Shown piece by piece: positions 1 to 11,180 of a stretch of 64,000 nt of DNA. The notes below the pieces were generated by a model. The model saw only the letters and a program-made list of their open reading frames with translations, ran no database searches and was not told the DNA's origin. The stretch is taken from contig NC_052393.1 of the NCBI RefSeq assembly GCF_009389715.1, forward strand, positions 868,001 through 932,000. Reading direction: 5' to 3'. Positions within the stretch are counted from its first letter, which is position 1. Each line of letters opens with the position of its first letter. Origin of the DNA: Phoenix dactylifera. Taxonomy: Eukaryota > Streptophyta > Magnoliopsida > Arecales > Arecaceae. Position numbers and translations under genes: made by a program.

Positions 1-1147
1 CAGATATCGGTACCGAACCAGTATGCTACAGTACACCCCGTACCCTCCGGTTCGGACCGGTTACCTTGCCTGCACCTACCACCCGTGTGCTTTCTTGCTG
101 CAAATACTTTTTCTATCTAGGGTGCCACATCCACTTTAAAATATCTCTAAAATCTGATACCTGCATCTACTACTTGTGTGCTTTCTTACTACAAATATTT
201 TTTCAGAGCTCCTTTTCCCCATAACAGAACCCACTCTAGTAAATTTTCTTGTTTCAGATAAATAGGATTCATGTAGCTGATTTGATTCAAATTCATTGGT
301 ATGAGAAAACATTGAATTCCAACAAATAGGCAGCACTATTCACAAAATTACTGAAAATTCTTAATTTATTGCTGATATTTTTTCTTGTTCAAAAGATCCC
401 TTGGATGATTTTCCATATACAAACTGGTCATGCATTATTCATGAACAAATTAGCCTTTATTTATGAATTTATATTTGCGTTCTGCATCTTGCTTGAAAAC
501 TAGTTCATGGATAAGCTGCAAGGTTGATCATTGAAAGCCTTGAAAGTTCTTTCTTCTTTAATCTCACATCCGGTGAGATAAAGAAGAGCTTCAAAACTTA
601 ATAATCTTCCATATTTTGCCTTTGGGCATATTTTCTGAACCTTTAATTGATAACAATTCAAAAGCAACTTTGAGTGCTTCGACCATCCAAGCATTATTTT
701 CTTGTATTATCACCTTTTTTTGGCCTTGTGTTCCATTATTTCCCCGTAGAAAGATTATGAAAAATCAGCTAAAGAAACTACATTCTAGAAGGAAGTAGGG
801 CCCATCTCATCACGGGTGCAAACAAGCTGAGCCAAGTATTAGGCTGCTTGGGCTCAGCTTGAAACATATGGAAGCTGCTCGAACTTAGCTCGAGCTCAAG
901 CAGAGGTTGACAGCTCATGCTCAAGCATGGCGTATATAAGCTCTAAGCCAAACCTATAAAAAGCCGAGCCAAGCTTCCCTTGTCACTCTATTATCCCCAC
1001 CCTATTCAGGCTCGACTCATTTATGAGCTGAGCTCTAAAAGCTATTTGAACTCGGTTCACATTTTGGTTGAGCTAAGCTTGATCTATGCTATAGTCGAGC
1101 CGATCCCGAGCTGCAAAAGAGCAGCTGGGATCATTTTTAGGCCTACA
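1..1147. other. Intergenic; degenerate repeats only
   Basis: No coding region could be supported. Bases 1-70 hold imperfect GGTACC/ACCGG steps like those at 2145-2300. Bases 815-1135 are rich in AGCTCGAGC/GAGCC words and begin near GGGTGCAAAC, which looks like an old relative of the hAT-type element at 38141-39305, but its ends are too decayed to define. Confidence 0.4.
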
Positions 1148-1560
1148 TGTTGAGACTTCTACCAAATAGGCTAGCCAAAAAGTATTATGTGGGTTTCTTA
1201 GCCGTGTATAAGTACTCAAGATCTACCCAGTGCATAGCATAAGACTAAAAGATACACCAAAATGGGTTTACACATACTCCTCCTGTTTAAGCCTAAACAT
1301 CCTCACTAGGCTAAAGATCCAAATCCATTCAAATCCAATTACAAATACCACAAATTCAATTTACAAACACCACGATCAACCAGTGGCCAGTTTAGATAGG
1401 CCTGTGCAGCAGTGCCCCTAATCCACATGGCTGGGTCCGCTCTGATATCATTTGTAATAATCCAAGACATCATCCAAAAAGACTAGACGAAAAATGTTAT
1501 TTGGATTTCTTGATCCTGTATAAGTATTAAAACTTTACCCAGTGCATAGCACATGTGGAA
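1148..1560 (-). mobile_element. TRIM-like miniature LTR retroelement remnant
   Basis: Two diverged direct repeats of about 100 bp lie at 1148-1250 and 1451-1560. Both start TGT and share TACCCAGTGCATAGCA. Just inside the right repeat, on the minus strand, is TGATATCAGAGC (about 1438-1450), one base from the TGGTATCAGAGC primer-binding site used with initiator Met-tRNA. A pyrimidine-rich stretch near 1275 lies on the inner side of the left repeat, where a minus-strand polypurine tract belongs. No protein is encoded. Size and layout fit a terminal-repeat retrotransposon in miniature; boundaries are approximate. Confidence 0.5.
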
Positions 1561-3143
1561 CTAAATACATGGCCACATAGGTCCTCACGCATGTCATCAT
1601 GGAGTTTAATGTTATAAATTAATTAAAAGACCCCGTAAGAATAACTTGTCAAGAGCTTCTCTCCAACTTACATCAGAGAAACATTTGAATCGCATAAGTA
1701 AAAATCTCAAATTATTTTAATTTTTAAAAAATTCTATTATATTTACATCTATAATTTTATCTTTCATATTTTGTCTTTTTTTGTCAACTGCTATTCAACT
1801 TTGTTTTTAGCATTTTCCTTTCCTAGAAATAAGAGTTCATAAGCATCATAGATGATCATTGATTTTGCATATTTCCATTTGGTTTCCTGTACTCAAGCAA
1901 TTTAGTTCTCCTTCAAGTTATCATATATATTAGCTATTTAATATTTTTTGGAAAAGTTTCAACATTTTACATGGCAAATGGAAGCCTCTTCTTTTGTGTA
2001 ATACATTTCTTCGTATGTCTTTACTCTATCATATGTAGTTGCCCATATCTTCTAACCACTCTACCTGGGCATGATTTACCCATGTTGCTTCCAAGAGACA
2101 TCCTAAACCTAAGGAACCCTTTTCCACATGGTCCACCATATCAGCCCGAACTGGGCGGTATAGGATGTACCGTATCATACCAGTTCGGTACCAGTACCCG
2201 ATATGAATGGCGTACAAACACTTGGTATGCCAAAAAGACTCTATACTATACCGTACTGATACAGTGCTAGTGTGGCACCGGTATTGGGCTCGATACTAAG
2301 ACGGTGAATCTTGCTTTTCCATGTTTTATTGCAACTGGATTTCATTCTTGTGGATCCTTACAAGCAATGACCAAGACAATAAGATCAGGCTACAGAATGT
2401 AAACAAAAATAGGAGATCCCCTGGCATTCGCAAAAACATGGATCTATTTGATGGTCTGACATGCTTCCAACGATGCTTGTCAATCGGTCAGGTCTGACCT
2501 GACCTAGCTCGTAACTCAATCTGACCCATTGCCAGACCCGATCGGTTACCCAATTTTGCATAAAATCAACCCGATTCAGGTTTGCCTCTAGCAAAAATTG
2601 TTCCCAAACTCCAAACCTAGGACTATCGCTTTCAGTAGTTCCTCAATTTGCTCCTATGAGGTTTTGCAATTATTCATCACCATATTCTTGCAATTTGCTA
2701 GTTTCCACTCCCTGCTTCCAACTTTGGAAATTTGCTCTTGCCCTCAGTTTCCTCTTCTCAATTTCTTCCTTCCACCTAGTGCGGCAACTTAGTCCGTAGC
2801 TTAAAAAACTGACTTCTTGCAAGAAAAAGTCCTCATTTCTCATCTTCATGAATGGGATTTGGCTTCAAGTTGCGGACACTTCTTCTCTCAAACCTTCTCC
2901 TTACGAATCCCCCGCAAAAAGTCATCCCAGAAACAGCTCCCCACCCACTCCATTAAATACATTTCCACACCGCTATCTAAATCCAAAAACAAATACATGT
3001 TTTCTTAGGGGAGGAGAAAAAAGAGCATTAAGAGGAAGAAGCATAAGATCCTCAATTTAGAAAGGGAACAGAGCACGAGAAACACAAAACGGCCGGAGCA
3101 TGACAAGAGCATGGGGGGAGGGAGAGAGAGAGAGAGGACATAC
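1561..3143. other. Intergenic; repeat debris
   Basis: No exon could be supported. Bases 2145-2300 are a degenerate GGTACC/CCGGTA-rich repeat. Bases 2440-2590 contain GACCTGACC/GACCCG words related to the hAT family at 4042 and 8304. The rest is AT-rich. Confidence 0.35.
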
Positions 3144-3310
3144 TGGGGAGTGCATCTTCCAGGGGCTCTGGTATAGAGAAAGCCCGGCCCTTTCATCTCC
3201 GAGATGGCAGAGTAAACCCTCATCTTCCTCTCCTCCCCTCTCCCACTCGTAGCGGCTGCTTCTCCGAACCCTGCGAGATAGCAGACCAAACAGAGCACCA
3301 CCAACCCCAT
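3144..3310 (-). CDS. Orphan first exon of a predicted secreted plant protein
   Basis: On the minus strand an ATG at 3310 follows a GA-rich leader of the kind common in plant 5' UTRs. It opens 55 codons beginning with a hydrophobic signal-peptide-like stretch (MGLVVLCLVCYLAGFGEAAA). The exon ends ...GRCTP plus two bases of a Q/H codon, at a consensus donor GTATGT (intron starting at 3143). The RCTPQ ending recalls an uncharacterised family of secreted plant proteins, from memory only. No second exon was recognised below 3143, so this may be a truncated gene or one with a long intron leaving the recognisable region. The unspliced reading frame continues to about 3005 but turns low-complexity, as expected for intron. 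Confidence 0.42.
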
Positions 3311-4041
3311 CTCTCTCTCTCTGGTTTGGCTCTCGCTGTACCGTTTGAAAACCCCAACGTTTTCTTAAAATTGTACGATGTCTAATATTTTGGATGGACG
3401 ATAATGTCCATATCACTCTAATTCTTGACCTCTTTGGCCATTTTAAAACGTTGGGCTTGGTTGGTGTACCTCATCGGAATCATGATCTGATGAATTCCTA
3501 CCGTCCATCTGGTGGACCGGAAGGGTCGAATGGCCTCCTCGTATCTATTGTTGATGATCTGATTGGATTTGAACGGCTGTGATTAAGGATTGTTTTGCAA
3601 TAGCTGCCTTCTCTTATGTTTATGCATTCATAATTATTTTTAGAGGTATAATTGTTCATCAGATAAATTTAATATTTTATGATAACATTCCCTCAAAGTC
3701 TCAAACCTTCTCCAAATATATTTTTCTTATTCTTATTATTATTATTATTATTATTTGGGTGTTTCAGCAGTACACGGTATAATAAATGTTAGCACTTATG
3801 GCTCACGTGCTTGGACGGGTTTCGTGCTTCGAAAATTAGTGATCATCTCCCAAGGGTTTGGCAGGATAAGATTAAGGAGCCTGGACTTACCACGTGAATG
3901 TTTAACTCAAAAACGCATGTCTCTAAGATTCTACAAGGGTATGTTTCCTGTAATGTTTTAAACAATAAGTCATCCCATTGCAACGGACTCCAACAAAATT
4001 GTTAATTACAGTTATAACAATTATTATGGTTCTTCTTTAAC
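3311..4041. other. Intergenic, AT-rich, short TTA microsatellite
   Basis: No gene seen. A (TTA)n microsatellite occupies about 3732-3755. Confidence 0.4.
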
Positions 4042-4590
4042 TAAGGCCGCAAATGGATCGGATTGACCCATGACCCGACCGGATCCATTTAGACCCGACC
4101 CGTTTTGAAGGACCCGTGGGGTCGGATCGGGTCGGGTCGAGTCCTAAAATTGGACCCATTCTATTTTTCGGATCAGATCTGTATTTTCTAAATTCAAACC
4201 CAACTCGACCCATTTAAAATTTGAATAATTTTGAGTTTTCAATTCTCTGACCCGACCCGACACGACCCAAATCTGTAAAACTATTTGGGCCCGCGGGCTG
4301 CGACCCGTAGGGGTGCAAACACAAGTTCTGAAGCCATGGATAGGTTGACCCGATCTAGACCCAACCCGGATCTGAACTGGATCCAAATTTTTTGGGTTGG
4401 GTCCGAATTATACATGAACCAGACCCGACCCAAATAATCCATTGGCTTAAAAATTGTAGTGGTAGACTCGGCCCGAGCCGACCAGATCTTCCATCGGGTC
4501 GGGTCTGAGTCTAGAATCAGGATCCGAACAAGAAACCGGATTGGATCGGGTCACTCATGACCTGACCCGACCCGACCCTAATATTTCCTA
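4042..4590. mobile_element. hAT-family non-autonomous remnant
   Basis: It starts TAAGGCCGCAAATGG, close to the terminal repeat of the element at 8304 (TAAGGCTGCAAATGG), and is full of GACCCGACCC-type words matching the inside of the 8304 and 28138 copies. It is about half their length, so it is an internally deleted or diverged relative. The right end is decayed and no target duplication could be fixed. Confidence 0.5.
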
Positions 4591-4598
4591 CAGCAAAT

Positions 4599-5077
4599 CA
4601 GTTGGGTCAAATAACATAAAGTACTACCAGTAGCCTCCCTTGTTGTGCTGTCCCTAACTGAACATGGTATAGATCAAAAACAGGGATACATCCATTTTTA
4701 TGTACTCCAAAATATGCTAAGTATTTCTCCAAAAAAATAAATAATACTAAACATTTTCTAAAATTATAACAACGCATAAAAGTAATGTGCTAATCATAGG
4801 CCCAACAATTTAATAAATGCACATAATAAATAGAGGCCTTTAGATCATTCCAAGCATTTAAAAAAAATTAAATGCAATAAAGGCATTTAAACATTAATGC
4901 GCATATTACAAGCAATAAACATTTATAAATATTGCTACTCATTAACAGCCTATCAGTTCTCAATAACTAATAATAATATCTTGTGCTCTTTGACCTAACT
5001 AATTTGCTGTAGGGAATATTAGGGATAACACAATAAGGAAAGCTACTGGTAGTACCTTATGCTATTTGATCCAACTG
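4599..5077. mobile_element. Inverted-repeat element with about 60-bp arms
   Basis: The left arm begins CAGTTGGGTCAAATAACAT at 4599. The right arm, read on the other strand from 5077, begins CAGTTGGATCAAATAGCAT. The arms stay alignable for about 60 bp, through TACTACCAGTAG. The AT-rich middle has no ORF. The 8 bases outside each arm (CAGCAAAT / CAGTGATT) match at 5 of 8 positions, a possible decayed hAT-type target duplication. A further roughly 20-bp inverted match lies outside the left arm and inside the right arm, so the history is more complex than one insertion. Confidence 0.5.
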
Positions 5078-5509
5078 CAGTGATTCAGAGAATTGGTATT
5101 GATTTAGAGGAGAGTCGGTCTGGTAGCCCTAGTAAGAACTGTTGCTTTCAGTGACTAGCCCAAAAGGCTACTAGGACCTAGAATTAAGGTTGTCCTATTA
5201 ATGGCCCTAGTAAGAAATATTACTTTCAATGGCTGGCCCGAAAGGCTATGATGTCCCCAGTAAGAACTGTCGCTGTTAGTGACTTGCCCAACAGGCTATT
5301 AATGGTAAATCCTCAATGGTGACATCTATTTTAGAAAGTGGGAGTATGGTAGAGTTGAAAATTTATTTTTCCTCCATACATTATTTTGAGCGAAAATTAG
5401 GTTATTGTATTAGTGATTGGACATAGTGGCGCTGGAGATGATTACGAAGCTTAGTGATTTTTCGATCTAGCGACATGTCAGAATGGTTTTTACTTTGATC
5501 TAGATAGAC

Positions 5510-6486
5510 GTGACAAAATATTTAGACTTGCGTGTAATATTCCATTGTGCGTATTTTTATAGTGAAATAGCTTCGAAGTGTGTTATCGTTGATCTGAATA
5601 AGGGAGAGAAGTTGAATGGGGATAATTATAACAAATGGGATCAAAATATCCAGTATGTCTTGGACGAACAAGAGGTCTTGGAGACCTTGACAAATTTGTT
5701 ACCTAAGCCTGAAATAGAAGATATCGAACAGCATAAGAAAGACCTTGATGCCTATAAGAACTGACTCAAGAAATATCGTTGTGCACGCTTTACGATGTTA
5801 AGCAGCATGGTCAACGATCTGATTGGTGGGTTTGAGGAGTATCTAACGGCTCAGGCAATGTGGAACACATTGAAGCTAAAGTTTGGTGGAACTTCTGCTA
5901 CCAGACTGCGTGGATTACCATGAAGTTTGACTCTTATAAGATGCGCTCTGGTCATTCGATGAAGCAGCATCTTCGAGTTATGTCTTCAATAATCCGCAAG
6001 CTCAAGACAGCTGGGAATAATCTCACTGATGAGCAGCAGGTTCAAGCAGTGATTCGTTCATTATTGAGTACTTGGAAGACAATGAGCCAAAACATGACGC
6101 ACAATGAGAACATCAAGACTTTTAATGATGTGGCGCGTCATTTGGAACTAGAAGCTAAGCGCTTAGAGGCTATTAGGCTTAACAGTTCCGTGTATATAGC
6201 TGAGTCAAGTTCGCGTAGGGCATTTAGGCCCAAGCGCAGGAACTTTGTCCTCTCTCCCAACCAAAGGACAGCTAGTGGACCAGCTGCCAAGAAGGCAACG
6301 ACCATCAAGTGCAAGAGAGGTAAACGCGCTAGAAGGAAGGATAAGTCCAAGATGGTCTGCTACAATTGCAGAAAGGAAGGCCACTTCACTCGTGAGTGCA
6401 CTGAACTGAAGAAGGTATTCTCGGACTACCCTCGCTGTGTTTATGTAACAAGTTATGCTATGGTTGCTAACTCCTCTCCTGTGTAA
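5510..6486 (+). pseudogene. Copia Gag pseudogene with zinc knuckle
   Basis: The reading frame has UBN2/Gag-like sequence (KLNGDNYNKW near the start), is cut by an in-frame TGA at 5762-5764, and needs a frame change before the long open part 5860-6486. Near its end is a CCHC zinc knuckle, CYNCRKEGHFTREC (6358-6399), which in Gag binds nucleic acid. The frame closes at a TAA (6484-6486) immediately before the protease-like motif. In an active copia element Gag and Pol form one polyprotein, so these breaks make this copy non-functional. Confidence 0.75.
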
Positions 6487-8137
6487 ACTGTAGACTCAGT
6501 AGCAACCGAGCATGTAGCGCGAGACAAAGTCAGATACGTGGAATAACGCCGGGTATCTGCTAGAAGTAAAGACATAAAGTGGAAAATGGAGTCAGCATGG
6601 AGGTGCTTAGCATTGGTACCTACAAGCTGAATTTGCATGGTGGGCGCACTCTATTGCTCCATGATGTGTTATATGCTCCAAAGATTCGGCGGAATTTACT
6701 TTCTGTAGTTGTTTTAGTGACACTTGGTTTTCGTTTGTTGTTTGAGAATAATGGCGTTTCATTGTATTTGGAAATAAGTTATTATGGTTGTGGTTTTATT
6801 TCTGATTGTTTTATGATTTTGGATTTGGATTATTCCGATGTCGATGCTTCAGTTATTTATTTGACTTCATCTGATAATATTAGTTCACTGACATGGCATG
6901 CTAGGCTTGGCCACATTGAACAAGATAGGATGACTAAGTTAGTTAGAAAAGGCCTTATAGGCAATCTCACTAAGGTCTCCTTGCCCATATGTGAACATTG
7001 TCTAATTGGAAAGTCAAAGAGGAAACCATTCGGAAGGGCCACTAGGGCATCATTTTCGTTGCAATTAGTCCACTCTAATATTTGTGGTCCAATGAGTGTG
7101 AGGGCTAGACATGGTGGTATCTACTTCATGACATTTATAGATGACTTTTCACATTTCGGTTATGTCTTTTTGATCTCCCATAAGTCTGAAGCCTTGGATT
7201 GTTTTAGAAAATATATTAGTATGGTTGAAAATTAATTAGACAGGACTGTTAAAGCTCTTAGAACTGATCGTGGTCGCAAGTATCTATCTGAGCAATTTAA
7301 AAGGCTGTGATGAGAAAGGAATTAAGAGGCAGTTGATGATGCCAAGTATGCCACAATAAAATAGCGTGGCGGAAAGAAGAAATCGTACAATGCTAGAGAT
7401 GGTTAGGTCAATGATGGCGCAAGCAAACCTACCGATATCTTATTAGAAGGATGCATTGTTGACTGCAGCCTACATTTTTAACCGGATGCCCTCTAGGTTA
7501 ATACCTTCCACCCTGTACGAGCTATGGACCGGCGAGAAACCTAATTTGAATAACTTGCGGCCATGGGATTCAACGGGTTTTGTTCACGATACTTCTCACA
7601 AGTATGGAAAGTTGGGCCCTGGAGGAAGAAAATGTATCTTTATAAAATACTCAGAGCATTCCAAGGGCTATGTTTTAATAGGTGAACAATCTGATGGAAG
7701 TGTGACTGAAATTGAATCACGAGTTGTGGATTTCATAGAAGATGAATTCCCAAGCAGAGGAGAGGTTGATAGAAATTTAGAACTCTATGAAGTTGTGGAT
7801 CAAAGGGAAGGCACTCCAAGTGGCCTAGTAGATGATGAGGAAGAGATTTCTCAAACTCCTAGAGATAGTGAAAGTGACTTACTACCTAGTGGGAGTACAC
7901 CATTAGAGGATGATCAACAACAATCTCACCCGCGTAGAAGTCAACATGAAAATATTCTCCATCGTCGTTTTGAAATTGAAGGAGAAGCTTTCATGGTTGC
8001 TTCGCATGATGATGATGAGTCTATAACAGTTGATGAGGCTCTCTCATCTTCCGGTAAAAATGAGTGGATAAAAGCAATGGATAATGACATGGAGTCAATG
8101 AGGACAAATCAAGTCTGGGATCTGGTACCAAATCCAT
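6487..8137 (+). pseudogene. Copia protease-integrase pseudogene
   Basis: A protease-like motif DSVATEHV follows the Gag stop; the family motif is DSGATxH, so Gly is replaced by Val. After another stop come a GAG-pre-integrase domain (WHARLGHIEQDRM with a C-x2-C at ICEHC) and the integrase core. The first catalytic Asp is replaced: the sequence reads LVHSNICGP where the family has HSDxxGP. The second Asp (RTDRGRKYL) and the Glu (SVAERRNRTML) remain, but stops occur at about 7233, 7307 and 7443. The last open part, 7456-8160, is the post-integrase linker up to NQVWDLVPN. Reverse transcriptase and RNase H are absent. Confidence 0.75.
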
Positions 8138-8264
8138 TAGTCTGTGGTGGGAGATGGTGAAGCAAGAAGCTATCATAAACTGTAACCAATGCCTTAAAAA
8201 TGGGTCAAGATTTCTTCGAGTTTTCAAGATGGACGAAGTGCTAGCCACTAGGATATTAGAGTAG
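8138..8264 (+). pseudogene. Unidentified 3' exon, copy A (truncated)
   Basis: The frame EMVKQEAIINCNQCLKNGSR continues to a TAG at 8262-8264. The same frame is conserved at 22510-22633 and 27893-28093. Conservation of the reading frame among copies suggests descent from a real coding exon. The 5' part is missing because the copia remnant ends at this point. I do not recognise the family. It sits directly upstream of the hAT element at 8304. Confidence 0.4.
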
Positions 8265-8303
8265 TCGTGGGTTCAACAAAAGAGCATCACGATGGATTAG
8301 CAC

Positions 8304-9327
8304 TAAGGCTGCAAATGGGTTGGTTTGACCTATGACCCGACCCGGTCCAACCCGTTTAGATTCGATCCAACCCAATTTAAAATCCATAGGGCTAGGTCGG
8401 GTTTTAAAATTGGACCTGTTCCATTTTTCAGGTTGGGTCTGGATTACTAAATTCTGACCCGCTCCGACCCAAACCAGGTACAACGTTAGGGCCCGCAGGA
8501 GTTCTTAAGGGTCTATAATTCTCTATTCCTCTAATTTCTTTTTGTGTTTGAGGACGAGAGGAATGGAAGAGATTGTTTTTTGTGTACTGTTATGTTAAGG
8601 CTTAGGTTGGTTACATTAAATGAGAATACTGTTCCTTAAGAAAAAAGTTCAGACTAATGAAAGCAAAATAGAGTTAATTTTGACATGTGAAAAACGATAA
8701 GTTCATGATGAGTCCTTTGCAACTATTGAACTTTGCCATGTGTCATAATCAAAACTATATTTCTTATTTTGGCCCATATATACTTTTCTCGTAGTATGTT
8801 TAGAAAAAATAGTAGTAGATGTATTCTAACAAATTCAAGGAATATCACTGTCGAGTAAAAAGTATTAGCATAGCTGCAATCCTTTTCTACTCAAAAAAAA
8901 AGTATGCATACATGAACAAAAAAATTTTCTTGAAGCTAACAAGGTCGAGCCTATCATCATTAAGTAATGGCATCAATCCTCGATGCTTAGGCACTTTTAC
9001 TTGTATGGTCGTGCATAACTTGTTTTCTGTAGTTTTCATTTATTGCAAATGAAACCAAGTACAGGGAATGACAAGTACAGGGATGTGACTCAGATCCGAC
9101 CCGAACCTAACCTAGACCCAAATTTTTTGGGTTGGGACTAGGTTAGACATGAACCCGACCCGATCCGAATGACCCGTTGGGTCAGAAATTTTAGCTATGG
9201 ATCCGATCCGACACGATCTTATCTTCTATTGGATTGGGTCTGGGTCCAACATTAGAACCCGAACAAATAACTGGGTTGCATCACGGTCACTCATAATCTG
9301 GTCCGACTCGACCCATTTGCATTCCTA
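8304..9327. mobile_element. Non-autonomous hAT element A
   Basis: Terminal inverted repeats are TAAGGCTGCAAATGGG at the left and, on the opposite strand, TAGGAATGCAAATGGG at the right. It is flanked by a perfect 8-bp target duplication ATTAGCAC (8296-8303 and 9328-9335), the hAT signature. No transposase is encoded. The interior is rich in GACCCGACCC words. The unoccupied version of the same site, GGATTAGCACAAAAC, is at 22663-22681. Confidence 0.85.
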
Positions 9328-10859
9328 ATTAGCACAAAACAATTAAAAATAACATGTCCTGAAACAATCTAAATCTATGGCTAGAATTAGAAATTGTAAT
9401 GAATCAGACATAGACACGTCGACATATGAAGATGATCTAAGGCCATAATTGGGGATTGAAATTACAAGGGATTAAGTTTTGGGCATAGCCAGCTAGAGAT
9501 ACTGTATGTTTCGGCCAGATTCTACCTATCACGGTCGCCCGTTTTAAATAGAGCCGATGATTGGCAACAACTATGAGGAAGGGGTTAGCTATGGACTCAA
9601 TTGGGCTCAAGAAACAATTACATAGAGTTACATACACACAATATCAGAAAGGTACACGTTGTTTTAGATTTCCTCTATCAAAATTTGTGACTAAAATATT
9701 CTTAGTCCCTCTCTTCAGAAAAAAATAAGATCAAGAAGATTTCATGGGTTTTTATTTTTCACAGGCATCCCAAAATAATTGGACTCTTGTTTTTTTTTTA
9801 AAAAAAAATCCCATCCATCTCCTATCCATGTCCCTCAATAATTGGGTTCTTTTTAAAACTTAGAAAAAAAGAGAGCAATACACTTTATCTAATTGCCGAA
9901 TTTTACACACATTATCTCCAATTCTATATTTTTTTTATTGAATAATTCTTTTTTAATGCACAGTGCACGTTTTCCTTGCTAATATATATGTAAGTGTAGA
10001 TGAAAAGGATCTTGATAGCAAAGGATCTTGATAGAAAAGGATGAAAAGCATCCCGATCCGACAACTATTGTAATAATTACCTCCCCATGTATCCCATCAA
10101 TCATACTCTTGCGGAAGACCCCGTGACCAAGCAAGTCGATGAAGACCACAAGTCAGTGCATGTGTATAAAAAAAGAAGACCACAAGTCAGTGCATGCGTA
10201 TAAAAAAAGAAGACCACAAGTCAATGTATCAAAAAAAAAAAAAGACCACAAGTCATGATATTGCCCGGAAGTTGACAGAGTCGGTGATGCTGTTTGGACA
10301 AGGAGAGGAGCGTGCATGAGGAAACGTGTCCCAGAAACACAATTACGTGCCCAAGGAGGCGCGACCGACTAGCCACTTGACTTGGTCGTTCCGAGAAATT
10401 ACCTGTAATGATGGGTGCCGGAGTTGGAATGGTGTCCACTTCGGACGCCAACACAACGAAGCACTTCGACAACCCATATATATTTCCTGCATTAATCACC
10501 AATGGACCATGAAACAAGGTGATACATATAATTCGAGCATGTCCGACCATTTGTGCCGATCTTGCTGGGACATTCGTATTTGATCAATGCTAAAGCAATT
10601 TGGAGATCCCTAAAGTATACATCAAACAAATGGATAAAAAAAATCCAAAATTTAAATGAAATAAGATTTTAGTTGGGCCGTAACTCAAGGAGCCAGGATC
10701 AAATACGGAAGAGTTGCGATTGGAAGAGTTCTAAAATATTAATTCACGTCTCGGCATGGTTTCCTATCTGCTATACTACATACAATGATGATGACATATG
10801 CGATGACCTAAATCATTTCCCAGTTGACTGGGCCAGCCCTGGTGACTTGAGAAAATACC
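9328..10859. repeat. WAK1 upstream module (segmental repeat)
   Basis: Bases 9328-9990 are homologous to 29164-29860, 37895-39740 (interrupted there by another hAT) and in part 47730-48110. No gene is seen. From about 10580 to 10859 the sequence becomes WAK-proximal. Polypurine and poly(A/T) runs are common. Confidence 0.7.
10141..10257. repeat. Short tandem repeat, about 4 x 30-36 bp
   Basis: Four imperfect copies of a unit beginning AGACCACAAGTCA and ending in an A run (10141, 10175, 10209 and 10244 regions). Confidence 0.75.
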
Positions 10860-10944
10860 CAGCGCCTTCGATCGGTTGTTGTTGGGGAACCCTCGTTACA
10901 CGTCCCACTCGATCTCCTCTATATATTGAGTGGCGCGCCAAGGC
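10860..10944 (+). promoter_or_regulatory. Stranded core promoter of WAK1
   Basis: This block aligns with the DNA just upstream of WAK2 (about 32670-32760) and WAK3 (about 48738-48836). Shared features are GAAAATACCCAGC just before it, CGTCCCACTCGATC, and a TATA box TATATATT at 10920-10927 followed by a GGCGCGCcAAGGC block. In WAK3 the ATG lies 115 bp beyond the TATA box. Here the copia LTR begins 17 bp after it, close to where transcription would start, so the promoter no longer drives a WAK ORF. Confidence 0.7.
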
Positions 10945-11162
10945 TGTTGAGAGGGAGATGAAGAGGATAGAGAAACAAGGAAGAAAAGCATATGCTTCTA
11001 TACTTCTTCATTATCAGAACAGTGTCATAGCCCTCTCTTTTATAGATGAGGGTGGCTGTGTACAAGTAAGGTACAGCTAAGATACAGCTACTATACAGCT
11101 ACAAGACAAGACAAGTCACACTCCTATATAGCTATAGGACAAGACAAATCATACAGCTAACA
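10945..11162 (-). repeat. 3' LTR, complete, 218 bp
   Basis: On the plus strand it runs from TGTTGAGAGG to CAGCTAACA, giving the TG...CA ends of an LTR. It adjoins the polypurine tract on the inner side. The stretch TACAGCTA is repeated several times. Confidence 0.9.
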
Positions 11163-11180
11163 TCCTCCCTCAAACTCAAG
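11163..11180 (-). other. Polypurine tract
   Basis: On the minus strand it reads CTTGAGTTTGAGGGAGGA, directly before the LTR start. This is the usual primer site for plus-strand DNA synthesis. Confidence 0.8.

Larger units (their letters stand above)
5120..8137 (+). mobile_element. Dead Ty1-copia retrotransposon, 3'-truncated
   Basis: Gag, protease and integrase pieces occur in copia order on the plus strand, broken by many stops and shifts. The element ends abruptly around 8137, just before the reverse transcriptase core, where sequence homologous to 27985 begins. No LTR was found on either side. The leader (5120-5305) has three imperfect repeats of a roughly 50-bp block containing CAGTAAGAACTGT-like and GACTAGCCCAAAAGGCTA-like motifs. 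Confidence 0.75.

Noticed and set aside
5120-5305. Direct repeats considered as a CRISPR array
   Set aside because: Only three diverged repeats in a copia leader of plant DNA; no regular spacers and no cas genes.
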